Origin: Mnemiopsis leidyi
Lineage: Eukaryota; Ctenophora; Tentaculata; Lobata; Bolinopsidae
Direction: 5' to 3'
Length of the DNA: 64,000 nucleotides
Assembly (NCBI GenBank): GCA_000226015.1
Contig: JH152975.1
Location: forward strand, 188,840 to 252,839
Part shown: positions 35,201 to 47,268 of the stretch, one piece after another
Layout of the letters: every line of letters begins with the position of its first letter
Numbering within the stretch: position 1 is the first letter of the stretch
The notes under the pieces: generated by a model
Told to the model about the DNA's origin: nothing
Databases searched by the model: none
Seen by the model: only the letters and a program-made list of their open reading frames with translations
Translations under genes and position numbers: made by a program

Positions 35201-38200
35201 TGTCAAACATTCTTCTTTCTCCGGTGTTTAAATCCAGATGTGTCCTATTTAATCCCATTAACCACCCCAGCGCTGGGCATCGTTAATCGCCACCCAATTA
35301 TTGACCACTTTGTCCAGCTTACCCGGGATAAGGCTGTGTTGGGCTTGGTAGTGTGTTGGGCACGATCACTAAATTACCCACGTGACCTGCCGTGGTTTGT
35401 CACGTGGTGTGAACGTTATTGTAACTATCCCTTATGCGGCGTGATTGTGCTGATCATTACAGCACGTGTGTAACTAGCGGTTACACTGCTCTTAACTGCT
35501 GTGTTATCCAGTGCACGTGGGGGCGGTGGTGGAAGTTTCACTGTCAGTTTTGTGTTATGTCACGTGACTCCCTAGCTATCACGTGTTCATGTGCTCCTTC
35601 AAGATAGGGACATAATGCTGCACTGTACATGCGTTCTCACGGACTTATTTTAGTTTTAAGTTTACATTGTACTAAGTGTGGAAGACAAGTGTAATATGTC
35701 TATATTTTGCACCATTAAAAACCACAAGTCTAAACAAATTATTTAATCTTGCTTGTCTGCTGGCACGATGTAAAAATTCCAATCAATTTGTGATTCATTC
35801 GGCACAGTGAATGATGATCACTGTTAGGTTGCAACTGCATAGTAACATTGACTAGAACAGTCGATGAGTGTTAATAATCGGGCGTATTATTTGAAGCATA
35901 GTCGAGGAGATGTCAACTGTAAAGCAGAACAATGATTATGTGAAGAGCCGGTAGCACGGGTTAGAGTGATCAAAACTGTTCAAATTTTCAACCATCCTGT
36001 AGCTCTTATGGAGTTTAACTCTTACCTATTAACAATTAAGTTCCAAAATATTAATTTTTAGGATATTTTTGGGCGCACTAATTTCAGGAAATCTTATGTT
36101 CTGTCAAACAAACTAAACAATGTAAATCTACTAACACAAGCAAAGGGTATAAGTGTATAAGTCAACATTTGAACTTCTAAACGGATACCCCATCGGATGC
36201 TTGCAATTTAAGCTCTTACTTACTTTACTTACTTTAAAGTAAGTAAGCTCACATACTTAAATTCCCGACCAAAACCAATATTTACCGAAAAACGACCGAA
36301 TATTCTTAACGTTTCTATCAGATACTTCACCCTGCTGCCTAGCAACCGTGATAGAAATCTACCTGCAGTGACTCTTATTGCAAAACGATAAGTCCTCTTT
36401 TTGTTGAACAGTTAAACTTCTACTAATTAAAAGAAGATGATTCTATGCCTAATACTCTAATACCCGACTAAACGTCTTTTAAGGCTGGAGGCATCGAATC
36501 CAGGAATGATTTCTTTACTAAAGTTGTTTGAAGTACGAGAAATCCTACAAAATATATCATTCAACCAATTCTACATATGGTTTACCATGTCAAATGTGAA
36601 TAATGCACATCTCTGGCACATTACAGAAATGAATAACCCCTCCTAGTTACTACAATATTTTATCATGTACAGTATGTGGTATAGCTCCTTTGTCACACGA
36701 AGGTTGTGAAGATGTCAACCTGCCTTCAAGTTGCTGGCTACTCTCTCTCGATCACTAACGGATACCACTGCCAGGACACCACCCACGCTGCTTTATTAAT
36801 GAATTGAGATGGCGAGCAAGAGGCCGATTGTACTGAGTTATATAAGCTGAAGGTCCTGCGTGTGTGCGTGTGTGTGTGGCTAATTAGCTTGATTAATTTA
36901 CTGAAGGGAGCTTTTGACGACGTTATTTCGGTAATTAGACGTCATTGGTTTTCGTCACGGAGCGGAGATAGTCATTACAGGGGATTAACATGAGATCGGC
37001 TTACTGTAATGGAGTCTGCTGTGCCACGGGGTTCCTGGAAATTTGGTATTATTGCCGTGTTTAATTCACCGCACGTCCCAGAAATTTGTCCTTGAGTTTT
37101 ATGAAACTTAAAGTTAAATTGGCGAGCAGGAGTGAAGTTCGAACAAGTTGAAACTTTACAGGTACGGCTGTCACGTGATTTAAGTGCAACATGTTTCAGT
37201 CTACAAGACATGAAACTTAGAAGTTATGCTGCTAAGAAACTTGGAAACTTAGTAGTAGACTAGTAGTAGCAGTAGTCGTTAAGTCTAGAAGTTTAGCTCA
37301 CGTGTGCATAACGGCATAATGTACTTATATAATATATGGTCACGCCATATAGTTCACACTATATAGTTCACACTATATAGTGTATATAGATAGATATGTT
37401 TTCTTGTAGACTACACATGATCATTGATATTGATAATGTGTAGATACTGTAGATACTCTTAAACTGTTTCTTAGGAGTGTTCATACAGCCATAACACTGG
37501 TTCTATTTTTAGCTTACACTTTCCGAGGACAGCTGTCCACTTTACCAGGCATACTAAGTCCCTGGTTCACAAGAAAATATACAGTATCGATCGTACTATC
37601 AAAAGTTGAATTCCTACATCAAGAACTTCATTGAAGTAACAGACAAATTTAACAGGACAAATTTTCGTAACTCCCATTCTATTCCATATACACTGCATTT
37701 TTAACTATATGATACAATAGCATCATGTTCATGTTCCATAAATGCATCCATCATCCATTATCCATGATCCATGCAATAAATGATTTTAATTCCATTATGA
37801 AATGCTCGAGTGTGTTTTCATAAAAAAAACTTCAATAAACTGAAAACCATGAACGCAAATCAAAAACCCGTATGGCTTTACACTACTAAAAACGTCTGAC
37901 CCATAGTTTTTGTAATGATCGACAATAATCATTAAAAGGTCGTCAGCTCTGCAATGCATCTCGATTGTTCCACATTAGCGATAATGAGGGAACCAAATTA
38001 AAAAACCACCCTGTATATTTCAGTACACGACACAGTCACACACACTGTACTGTCTGGTGATGGAGCTGGCCGAGGGTGGTGAACTTCTCACCTTCGTCAA
38101 AAACAACAACGAACACAAGCGATTGGAAGAGGCCAAGGCCAGGCCCTTTGTTCGACAACTTATTTCTGCTCTTTACTACCTTCACAGTAAAGGAATCGTC

Positions 38201-41200
38201 CACAGGTTTACTCAATTAGTATCTCTTAATTAATGACTTGCCAGCAAATTCGTTATCTTGTGGATGAACTTATTCTAACTTTGGGTAGGTGCCTATTTTG
38301 ATCTTCGAATTAACGATTGATAATTTTCAGAGATTTGAAAATGGAAAATATTCTCCTAAACAAAAAGAAAACTGAAGTTAAAATCATCGGTAAGTCTTAA
38401 TCTAATTCATTATAAAGGAATCATGACTCACAATTATTCATTATCAGCTTAAGCTGTCTAAAGGTCACTGGTCAGACTGTCAGAGAGTCAGAGCTCGTGT
38501 CAAATACAAGAATTCTAAGCCTGAGCCAATTTTGCGTTAGGAATGTAGTGCATCCATTTTCCGTTTACGCATAGCCTTCCTGGCTCAGTTGGTTAGAGCG
38601 TCAGTCTCATAATCTGAAGGTCGTGAGTTCGAGCCTCACGGAGGGCACTAACTTTTCTCATCTGAAACATTTATCTTTCCGTAAGGCCTCTGATGAATTA
38701 CGGATAATACTATCAAATACTTAGGAACACATTTTTACGATGCACGTTATCTCGATATTTCGGTGTACCAAAATCGTAGCTTAGCTTCTAATAGTCCAGT
38801 CTGCTGTTTGAATGCAGAGAAGACCAAGCTGCCATGAATTGGCTTTAATCGCTATAATTTCTTACTATAATCTTCAAATCGACTATCGTGGATCGTCATT
38901 AACATCATTATTCCATACATCAGTTGTAAACTTTGGTGCTTCTATTTCTAACCAATCTCTTAAGACTTAATCAGTTAAATACTGTCTTAACCACACCCTC
39001 CTCTAATAGATTAATATTTTCACAGCCCATCTTATTTCTTGATGACCGTGAAACAGTAAAACCCAGCTCATAAATATGCATAAAGTATAAATGGACAGAC
39101 AGCCTGTCTTTTAGGATGGATTTACTTTTCTCTGTCTATATAATAATGTGTATTGTACTATTTTCTACGTTTTTTCTTGAAGTTAAAACTAAAACTACTA
39201 CACATTTCCTTGATATGATATGGCCGGATTTGATCATGCATATACCGCTTGTTAGCATACCCTGTTGTGGAGCCTTATTAATTACACTTTCCTGCATCTG
39301 CTTGGTCTACGCCAGGATATTATGAGCAGCGTGCTTCATCCTTGCGTTCCCATTGGTCAGAAGAAAGAGCCGTCTACATTTCTCTAGACTCGCACATTAT
39401 GGAACGCGCGAAGCGATTTTGTGTACAAAAAGGTGAAGTGATTGAGCGCCCAGTGTAACATGACAGAAAATTTAATATTTTCACCTAATGTCCGCATTTC
39501 AACTTGGTAGCTTCGTGATATTGCGTATTTTGATTTCCCCATCAAATGGGACCGTCTTTAGAAATGATAACTTAGTATTGTTGTCATTTGAATATGAAAC
39601 ATCTCTAAGCTCCAGCAGGGTTGACCTTTGAACTTCATTTTGCACGCACAACCATTTTGTACCTGCGCGCTTCTAGTAAAACTAATCACGTACTTAAATT
39701 GAAAGTGTAATTTGAACCTTGATTACTTACCAAGTACAATCCCTAGATTCATAAACAATTCCAAGTAATTATAAACCGCCACGTAATCCTGACACGGAAA
39801 GCTCAATTACAACCAAACTATCCACTCCTAGCCTCTCTCTCTCCACGACATTTACAACTCAACCGTACTCACTATTTAATACGCTCTACTATTCGATGCC
39901 ATGACAACAGAACTAACCAATACACAACTCCAGATTTCGGTTTGAGTAATCACCACGAAGTTGGCGAGCTGCTGTCGACCCATTGCGGATCCCCGGAGTA
40001 TGCAGCTCCCGAACTGTTTGTCGCCGGCAGACAATATGGAGCCGAGGTGAGGAATGTTAACAGTTTAACGGCTGGCTTATCACGTGCTAAATGCTTAGAA
40101 GTTAAACGATCTGTTGACACTTTGGGCTAAGGAAGTCGGTTTTTCGGGAAATACTTACTAACTCTGCTGAAACCTGGCGGTTATTTTTAGCCGAATAAAA
40201 CACAATCGTAATTCTTATCGTGTCTACTAGATAAGATATAAAACACATTTATCGATCGACAACTCTTTTTATTGATCTACGAGATACAGGGTAGACTTTA
40301 TATTACATTTTTATACATCATTCAAAATTTAAGTCGTGAAGATATGCTGGGAAGTTTTGCGTGCCACACTGTATTACAAAACATGGCAGTGACGCCTTAC
40401 CCCACACCTCAGGTGGATGTATGGAGCCTGGGTGTAAACATGTACGCAATGTTGGTCGGCAAACTCCCCTTCAGATCCTCCCGTAACCATAGCAACCCCC
40501 GAGCCAAGCTCCTCCAGCAGATATCGGCAGGGCTGGGCTCTCACCAGGAAGCCGATGCAGCTCATCTTCATCCTTGTTAGAAGTTTTGTTGTTTTCTCAG
40601 ATTTTTGCTGGATACTGGATACATTGCAATTTCCTGCTTGATATCTTTTTTTGTAATCTTTGTTGCATCGGTCGATGGTTCACGATCGGGGTCAAATGAG
40701 TGCGGGAAAACTGATGAAATAAATTTAAACGAACCTTACACGTTTCAGCGTGCCTGAATCTGATAAAAGGGATGCTGCAGCCGGACCCGTGTAAACGATT
40801 AAAGTTGACTGCTGTGATGCAGCACCCGTGGGTGACGAACAAGGGCACCTGGCCTCTCTATCCCTACATCTCCCCCAAAACTAATGATGTTCTTGAAAAG
40901 CAGGTTCGTGGAGGATGGTTTTTTTGAACAAGTCGTTTGCTAGGGTTTGTGAGAAAAACGTTCCTATTCTGACCATTTGATCAATGATCATATACCAAGC
41001 TATTGTAATTTTAATGAGTTGCGTCCCACAAATTTTGTCTATTGTCCAGTCTTTCCAAACAAAAACACTTAAATATGTAGCAGTTGAAAGTGAGGTGACG
41101 ACAGTTAGCTAACAGCTGTCTGTCTGCCAAGTTCGATTATCCGTCTTTTTCAAACCTCTTGTTAAAATCAAATTTGTCAAAACTTCTCACACCAAAAGAC

Positions 41201-44200
41201 AAACAGACAAACAAACAAACCGACACACATGTACTCAGGTCATACACCAGATGTCGAGACTCCTCAAAGTAAACCAGTCCGATATCAAGCGAGCTATCGA
41301 CGAGAACCGATTGGATTGGATATCGGCTATATATCATCTCTTGATGAGGGACAAGGAACAGCACGCTGCTGCAAAAGTTTCTAGCGTGAGTTAGATCTCA
41401 AAATAACTGGTATCACGCCATCACTCCTCTCACGTAATCAAAATACTGATTTAATACATAATACTAGGGCACAAACTTGTAAAACTGACGAAAAAGATAA
41501 GAACACATTGTCCAAAAAAGCATTTTTTAAAGATCTTCATCCACACCCTATCTAGATTATTTTAGTTTATAGTAAAAGCCACTTATTACACCAAGCTCTG
41601 ACCAATCCTTCCCAGACTTCACTAAGCGGTGAGATGACGGAGAGTACAAGTGGTGTAGGTACCTCTATCGCTGATGAGCAGGAGTCCAAGACTATTGAGC
41701 AGATAACTGCACTTTCCTTGAACGGCAGGCACAGTTCCCCTGCCACACCGCTCATGTAAGAAAATGGGTCTTATTTGTAATGTTGGCAAAGTGAGCTTCA
41801 AAGTTCAAACTGAACTTTGTATACTTCTATGTAGCGATCTTATTCTGTTTTGTTCTTCTCTCTATCTATTTATGATGAGGAGATAGAAGCTGACGAAATT
41901 TCTTGCAGGAGCAATCCAACTCGAGCCACGAAACCTACCTCTGCCAAAACACCCCCTGCCAGCAAACAGAACAGTAACACAAGTAGTCCAGTTACACTGT
42001 AAGTCAAATATCTTTTCTCTACATATTGTGAACAATAGTCGTACTTCTTCTGCTTAACTTGAGAACATTCGTCCTGGCTAAATGGTCACCCTGGTGGGCG
42101 ATACTTTACTCGACTCAGATCCTAAGTTCTCTTGACAAAGCTTACACTGTTTCTCTTTAATTATAAGTAATAATAATTGAGCGCTTAAAATAGACGGTCC
42201 AGCACATTTTAAGCGGTGAAATCAAGTAATGGTATTAAATTTCTTGTATTGAAATCAAATCATACTTGAAATTATAGAACAACTCCCAGGGAAACTGTGA
42301 CAGAAGACAGACAAACTGACACACAAACTGCTTCATCGACAGAACCAACTTCGAACAAACTTTCGACTGACCCTGCGGGTTCAGGCAACACCCAGGCCTG
42401 TATGACTGTACTTGAAGAAAAACAGGACGTCAAAGCGGCTCGATCAGCCAGCTCGGACGAGTCCAAGTACTTCTCAGTACTTGACGTTGAAGAAGCATCC
42501 CCGGGAGCCGCCCAATGTTACGTCACTCCGCCGTCACGTGACACCTTCGGTGGATCAGGATCTTCAAAGAACTCGCAAAACAAAGCTGAGTTCCAGGATG
42601 CCATCCAGAAAAGCTTGGAGATCCGGAAGAAAATAGAGTCAAAACGTTCGTGGAAAAATCCTTCAGATGCTGATAATATCGCAACATCTGGTCCTTCGGC
42701 CTATCGTCCAGAAAATCCACCGAAGATTCCCGAAAGATCCGATCGTGATAAACAAGACCATTACCGAAGACCTGGTGCTGATTTTAGAAACACCAGACAG
42801 AATGACCTGGGAGGTTATGATCGTTATAACGAAGACAGACGAAACGATCGAAGAGATGACAGATATTACGAGTCAGATCGTAGGAGAGACTTCGATAAGT
42901 ACAACTACAACAGATCACGTGACTACGAGGACACGAGACAGAGAAAGGCGGAGAGTTACTCTCAAAGACCTAGTAGCAGAGATCATGATGACAGGCCGTA
43001 TTCCAGCTACTACAGGTCCATTCAGAGACAGTCAGATAGTTTCAGAGACAGACGTCCACCTCCACCACCAGTTCCCGAGAGGTATGATAATGGCAGTTGT
43101 AGAAATTCCAGGCAATTCAGTTCGGTGAGGGATCGAAATCCTCGCCCTTTGACAAGATCCCGGCTCCACAAGAGGACTCATTCTGAAGGTGGGGATAGAC
43201 CACGTGACCAGAATTACAGACGTGAGCCATCACCTGACTACCATGTTCGGAATAGATCTGCTCCGCCCAAATCTAGAGGTCGGAATCAGATGGATGAACC
43301 CCGGTACACTCTTGCTCCAAGTGGACCCCGTGCTCCTTCAGCATCTCCTGGACAGGGCTCTTTTCGGAGTCGGTCTCAGTCCAGACCTAGGGTATCATTT
43401 GCCAACGATCGAGACATGGCTAGGTCTTCTGGGTACAGAAGCTTGGACTCCGACCTCAACAAAGTGAACCTGAACCAAGACTTTGACAGTCATTCGAAAA
43501 CTTTGCCAAGACGTCTACCGAGCCAAAATTCAGGTCAAAATAGCCGGTCTGATAGACAGAGAGACGACTGCTATTCTTGCCCTGAATACAAAACCAGTGC
43601 AAGTGAGAGAAATGGGCAAGCGGACCGGGATGATTCAAGACCTCCGAATTATGGCGATTATCTAGCAAATTCTTACAGGGGCAGCGTTCGATTTAAACGG
43701 AAATTAAACTACAGCAGCAGGAGTTTTAAAAATTTCACTTTTTACAATTTATGATGGCTAGAATTTTTAATAATATTACATCACTGCCTTTTGAACACGT
43801 CGATGACCGTTTGCATCGAATTCGTCAAATAAACGAATCGCATGTAACTGTTACTGTAAAATACTTTTAAAACTTTTTATATTTTTGTAATAGATTGGAA
43901 TGTTAATAATCATTTAGTGATGTCTACGTCTGTTGAGCTGGCTTACAAAATTACTTCTCTTTTAAGATAAACTAGCACAGGTCAAAAGATTTTGCTCAGA
44001 GTAGAGAAAATCTCAGAAATTTAATGGATAAACTCAGAGAGAACTTCAAAAATACCCACTACGATTCACCAGACCAGTCAGAATCAGAAAATTCCCCCAT
44101 TGCCAGACACATAAACAAAACTTTTGACTCCTTCAAATCTATGTTTGACTCGTTTACTCCCGAAACAAAACACGGACGGGCTGACCAACAAGCACGTGAC

Positions 44201-47200
44201 AAGACACTAGACTATCGTTTGATAGAGTGCGAAGTGGACAGTGACTCGAGCTCGGACTACTTGTCCGTCCTATCTGTACTGCATACTGATGGGTTAGTTG
44301 TTGCTACATTCGGTGATATAGCCTATCTGTACTGCATACTGATGGGTTAGTTGTTGCTATATTCGGTGATATAGCTTCTGGTCAGGTTCTAGATACCTCT
44401 CCAATGACAATGACATTTTAACTGTGTCTAATTGACATTTACTAACTGATTACACATACTTCGACAATCATACTGTGCATGTGATATCCGAGTATCCGAC
44501 ATTCCAAAAACGTTCCTCATACTTAAGCTAACGTGTTCACTCTCCCAGACGCCCCAAGACGGCCCAAGTACCGAGCAGACAGACAATGGTGACAGGGGGA
44601 AGTTCCCAACCAGTCACACCAGAGGCGAACCGCGCACCACGCGCAGTCAGTAGCATGAGCTACAAGATACACAAGCAAGCGAGTGCTGATGATGCCAGTA
44701 CTGACACTGCCATGTTCACTATGCCTAAAATAGGTAAGGCTTTAGGTCTGATCGCAGTTATAATCTTTATCTACTTATCTGCAGTAGTATTGAATATTCA
44801 GATCAGCCACCATAAGCGATTTCAAAATCACCACTATTGTCTCATCAAAAGTAGGCAAAGAATTTCTGCTTCAATAACGCATTCTCTCCCTTGATCTCCA
44901 CTTTACTATTTATCCTCATTTCTTTATTTCAGGGAGGTCAGCTCGGCACATCGCATCACGTGGCTCCCCCAAGTCCGAACACGTGTACCACGAGTATGGT
45001 CCTCAAAAAGACAAACGTCGAATACTCTCAGGTAACGGGTCAACGACCTTTTTTATCTTAGTCGATTTGTTAGTTTGGCACATCTCCTGCAGATTTGCAA
45101 CTTTCTAGAAAGTTTTGACTTACAAAGAGTAGTGACACATGTGTTAAAGCTCTCAATCTCAACCCCTTAGCCCCGGAGAACGCGAACATTGGATACAACA
45201 CTATTCCAGCTGATCGATCGTACAAACACACAAATACCCTGATAGACACTCAGAAAATACTTAGTCACATTTACAAGAACAGTAACAAAAACGGCAGAAC
45301 GTAAGTTTATAGTACATACCAATAAAATCTCTTAGTAAGAAGGACCAAGGTGCTTGTAGGGATTCAGGAAGCGATTTTTAGAAAACAATAGCGTGATCAC
45401 CAATCAGATCATTAATCAGATTAGTCATCAGATTAGTAATCAGATTAGTGATCAGATTAATAATCAGATTTGTAATGAGATTAGTAACCGGATAAGTAAT
45501 CAGATAAGTAATCAGATAAGTAATCAGATTAGTTATCGGATTAGTAATCGTTGTCTTTCTCACATGAACTAAAATAGGCAATCGCCAAATTGTTGCGGGA
45601 ACATAAAACCAGCCCAGATTCCGATCTAGGTACGTGATAAACGGCAGGACGGTAGCTGATCAGCCAGGAACCACAGACCCTAGCAACACCAACCACCAGC
45701 ACGTGCAGCGGAAGTTAAGCGCGCCCTGCCGTGGCAACTCGGAAAAACCGCGTTATTACATGTCCGGGAAACGCTCCAGCGACCTCAAGATAGACACCAG
45801 CACCAGGTAATTTGACAAAATAACCGGTTTTCTTCATGATACCATCTACATTTTTACGCGCTTATTTTTATACCACTTCCAGTTGCTTCGATCTTTTCTT
45901 TGTTTTTATTCCTTCAAACATCTTTAACTTGATACACTGAAAATGTTTTTTTACGTTCTTAGCTAATCAGATTGACACTCTTTAGTCTAAATCCCTGAAG
46001 AACGCGTTTCAGTGAGCCTACAACTACCAAATCCAACAAGACTCCGAGTCCAAAGTCCGCTTTGACTCGACTTGTCGAAGAAAAGTACATTGATCACAAA
46101 CAGAGACATGCTTGGAGTTTCAAGTCAGATCGCAAAAAGTCAGAGGACACCGTCAGGTAGAATTGGACAATGTGACAAACAGGCAAATTGACTAACAGAC
46201 AGACAGAGTGACGAACTTTTAACTTATAGACAAGATGATAAACTGAATTCTACTTCGAAGTTTAATCACAAAATGTTTGACTGCCAAGTGTCATATTGCA
46301 ACATACAACATGAGAATTACTAATAGTAATAGTTATTCGTGAAATGGATTAACCGCATCATTACTATTTGTGTTGTATTTTTAATTTTGACTTTTTAGCA
46401 TAGAGACCAGACATTGTTCAATTTATCGACTCCTTACTTCAGACCATCTAAGAATTAAATATAAAGAACCGCTTATTTACATAGGTCATATAGTCGTTTA
46501 TTTATAAAGATTGTCTGTGAAAACTAGACCTAGACACCTTAGTCCTGTCGGCTCACTTTTCTTTATTTAAAGTTATGACTAAAACTAAGGTTTTTTGCAG
46601 TTTGTTACCCTTGCTGCATCATTTATTTTCCTTGCTCATGTTTAATGATTAATCGGTTTGTATATAAACATGAAATTGACATTAAATGGGCAGATAACGC
46701 CGAGTTTGTAAATTCGAGTTTATATGATCCCATATGATGGCCTGCCTTCACAGAAATTCCAAGAAATTTTAAAAATTTACAACTTAATGCCCAATGCCCA
46801 TATTGGCTTTTTGAATATTTTAGGTACATCTATCAACAATCAGCATAATATTTTCATTTAAAAGATATTTATTTATTTTCAGTTGGGCCAGGAGCAGGTC
46901 CCGGCCAAACCGGAACGAGAAAAACCCAGAGTTACCGAACATTTCCCAGAAAGCATGTGCATCCCAAGTCAGCAAAGTAAGTCTTGTCTTAACTCTTGGG
47001 GTAATTCGCGTTGACATGGGCACCAAACCTCCATCTAGCAATTGTAATGGATCTTACTATTAGATCAATTTAGCCATAATAATTGGCCTTTTTCTAATTT
47101 CCTACGGCCCTTTCAAAGTAGCTGTTTTCAGTTTTAAAACAATGGAATTCTAAATTTATTCTGCTTTTTACCCAGAAATCTCCAAACTGATCTTGCTCCA

Positions 47201-47268
47201 CTTTTCAGCAACTCCATCTCCTGAGACAACGCCTGCAACAAGCGCGAGAAGAGTACAACGTCAAGTGA
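23210..47268 (+). CDS. HUNK: HUNK-like AMPK-related Ser/Thr kinase, 19 coding exons
   Basis: Coding exons: 23210-23344, 23597-23725, 38024-38205, 38331-38389, 39934-40046, 40413-40575, 40749-40903, 41239-41385, 41616-41755, 41909-41998, 42278-43685, 44000-44292, 44549-44733, 44933-45031, 45171-45300, 45630-45806, 46013-46156, 46883-46976, 47209-47268. All phases match and give about 1,300 residues. Kinase core: P-loop LGKGNFARV (26-34), VAVK Lys49, helix-C Glu68, HRDLKMEN (148-155), DFG (169-171), T-loop [13 protein letters not shown] with Thr184 in the LKB1-type position. [13 protein letters not shown] is diagnostic of HUNK, and [13 protein letters not shown] resembles its post-kinase segment. 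The catalytic residues are all present. The tail (about 440-1300) is far longer than in vertebrate HUNK (about 714 residues) and is Arg/Asp/Ser/Tyr-rich with PPPPPVP. The donors at 40575 and 43685 are the weakest calls. The exon containing the start has an acceptor at 23193, so a 5' exon exists upstream. Confidence 0.87.
28224..28907. mobile_element. Long foldback MITE, TA target site (Tc1/mariner-like)
   Basis: Two arms of about 330 bases are near-perfect reverse complements around a loop near 28560-28580. The outer ends are CAGGGTGGTTTTTAAATTTG and, inverted on the right, CAGGGTGGTTTTAAAATTTG. TA dinucleotides flank both ends (28222-28223, 28908-28909). There is no coding capacity. Transcribed as part of the HUNK-like intron it would form a long hairpin RNA. 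Confidence 0.9.
32854..32881. repeat. (AAT)n microsatellite
   Basis: An uninterrupted run of about nine TAA/AAT trinucleotides inside the large HUNK-like intron. Confidence 0.95.
33292..33297 (-). terminator. Candidate poly(A) signal of the Ly6 gene
   Basis: AATAAA on the minus strand about 350 bases beyond the stop codon of the antisense Ly6 gene. Confidence 0.4.
33644..34111 (-). CDS. GPI-anchored Ly6/uPAR-domain protein, nested antisense gene
   Basis: 155 residues in a single exon, starting at the ATG at 34111 ([19 protein letters not shown] signal peptide); an in-frame ATG 23 codons upstream would bury the signal and is less likely. The mature part opens [11 protein letters not shown], the usual C-x-x-C start of the three-finger fold. 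It holds ten cysteines and several N-glycosylation sites (NST, NVT, NQS), and closes [10 protein letters not shown], the terminal C-N pair of Ly6 proteins. A hydrophobic tail ([15 protein letters not shown]) follows without a long cytoplasmic stretch, which predicts GPI anchoring. Being intronless is unusual, since Ly6 genes normally have introns, so retroposition is possible. It is nested in intron 2 of the HUNK-like gene on the opposite strand. Confidence 0.85.
   Translation of the reverse strand: MNLTLLALALATLFLPTDSIRCYRCHEVSYTIAGKKTEIPDEVKCDKNSTYACETNVTACFEVRYDLGMTITDVPGTAEGILRGCDQTLDMADVCDSAETALKKSFKNQSIEVDDFDCSGKSCSYRDYCNAGHRIELSLLMAFALAAVQLFTQLD
35379..35585. promoter_or_regulatory. 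Cluster of six CACGTG E-boxes
   Basis: CACGTG occurs at 35379, 35401, 35463, 35514, 35561 and 35580 within 207 bases, including GTCACGTGAC (USF/TFE/Myc-type palindrome). The cluster lies in the large HUNK-like intron and about 1.3 kb upstream of the antisense Ly6 gene, so it could serve either. Function is inferred from motif density only. Confidence 0.5.
37992..38013. mobile_element. MITE terminus adjoining a HUNK-like splice acceptor
   Basis: ACCAAATTAAAAAACCACCC followed by TG and TA matches the right end of the foldback MITE at 28224-28907 (ACCCAAATTTTAAAACCACC then CTG TA). It ends 10 bases before the exon at 38024. The other terminus was not located. Confidence 0.55.
38574..38647 (+). 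tRNA. tRNA-Met (CAU), elongator type
   Basis: 74 bases fold into a complete cloverleaf. The acceptor pairs GCCTTCC with GGAGGGC (one G-U), the D stem GCTC/GAGC, the anticodon stem TCAGT with TCTGA flanking the loop CTCATAA (anticodon CAT), and the T arm GTGAG-TTCGAGC-CTCAC; the discriminator is A. Intragenic promoter boxes A (TGGCTCAGTTGG) and B (GTTCGAGCC) are intact. There is no intron and no encoded CCA. The anticodon-arm and T-arm sequence matches eukaryotic elongator tRNA-Met rather than the initiator. It lies inside the intron between exons four and five of the HUNK-like gene, in the same orientation. Confidence 0.96.
44271..44376 (+). repeat. 53-bp tandem duplication spanning a splice donor
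   Basis: Two copies (44271-44323 and 44324-44376) differ by about two bases. Each contains the end of the HUNK-like exon and its donor GATGG|GTTAGT. Because 53 is not a multiple of three, only the first donor (44293) joins in frame to the exon at 44549. Confidence 0.92.
45402..45550. repeat. 12-bp minisatellite (ATCAGATTAGTA)n
   Basis: About twelve imperfect units of ATCAGATTAGTA in the HUNK-like intron between 45301 and 45629. Open frames across it are repeat artefacts. Confidence 0.92.

Larger units (their letters stand above)
23726..38023. other. Second intron of the HUNK-like gene (14.3 kb)
   Basis: Separates the helix-C exon from the hinge/HRD exon. It contains a foldback MITE (28224-28907), an antisense Ly6 gene (33644-34111), a CACGTG cluster (35379-35585), an AAT microsatellite, a CT run near 30826-30840, and an ATGTAC/CATGTG palindromic patch at about 25970-26060. 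An open segment at 27871-28116 has some coding character but no assignable partner exon. No other gene was found. Confidence 0.7.

Noticed and set aside
42667-43128. 153-codon frame in a second phase of the long HUNK-like exon
   Set aside because: Shadow frame of the Arg/Asp-rich coding block; the other phase joins in frame with both neighbouring exons.
45378-45581. 67-codon frame of repeated NLITNLIT residues
   Set aside because: Translation of the 12-bp minisatellite.
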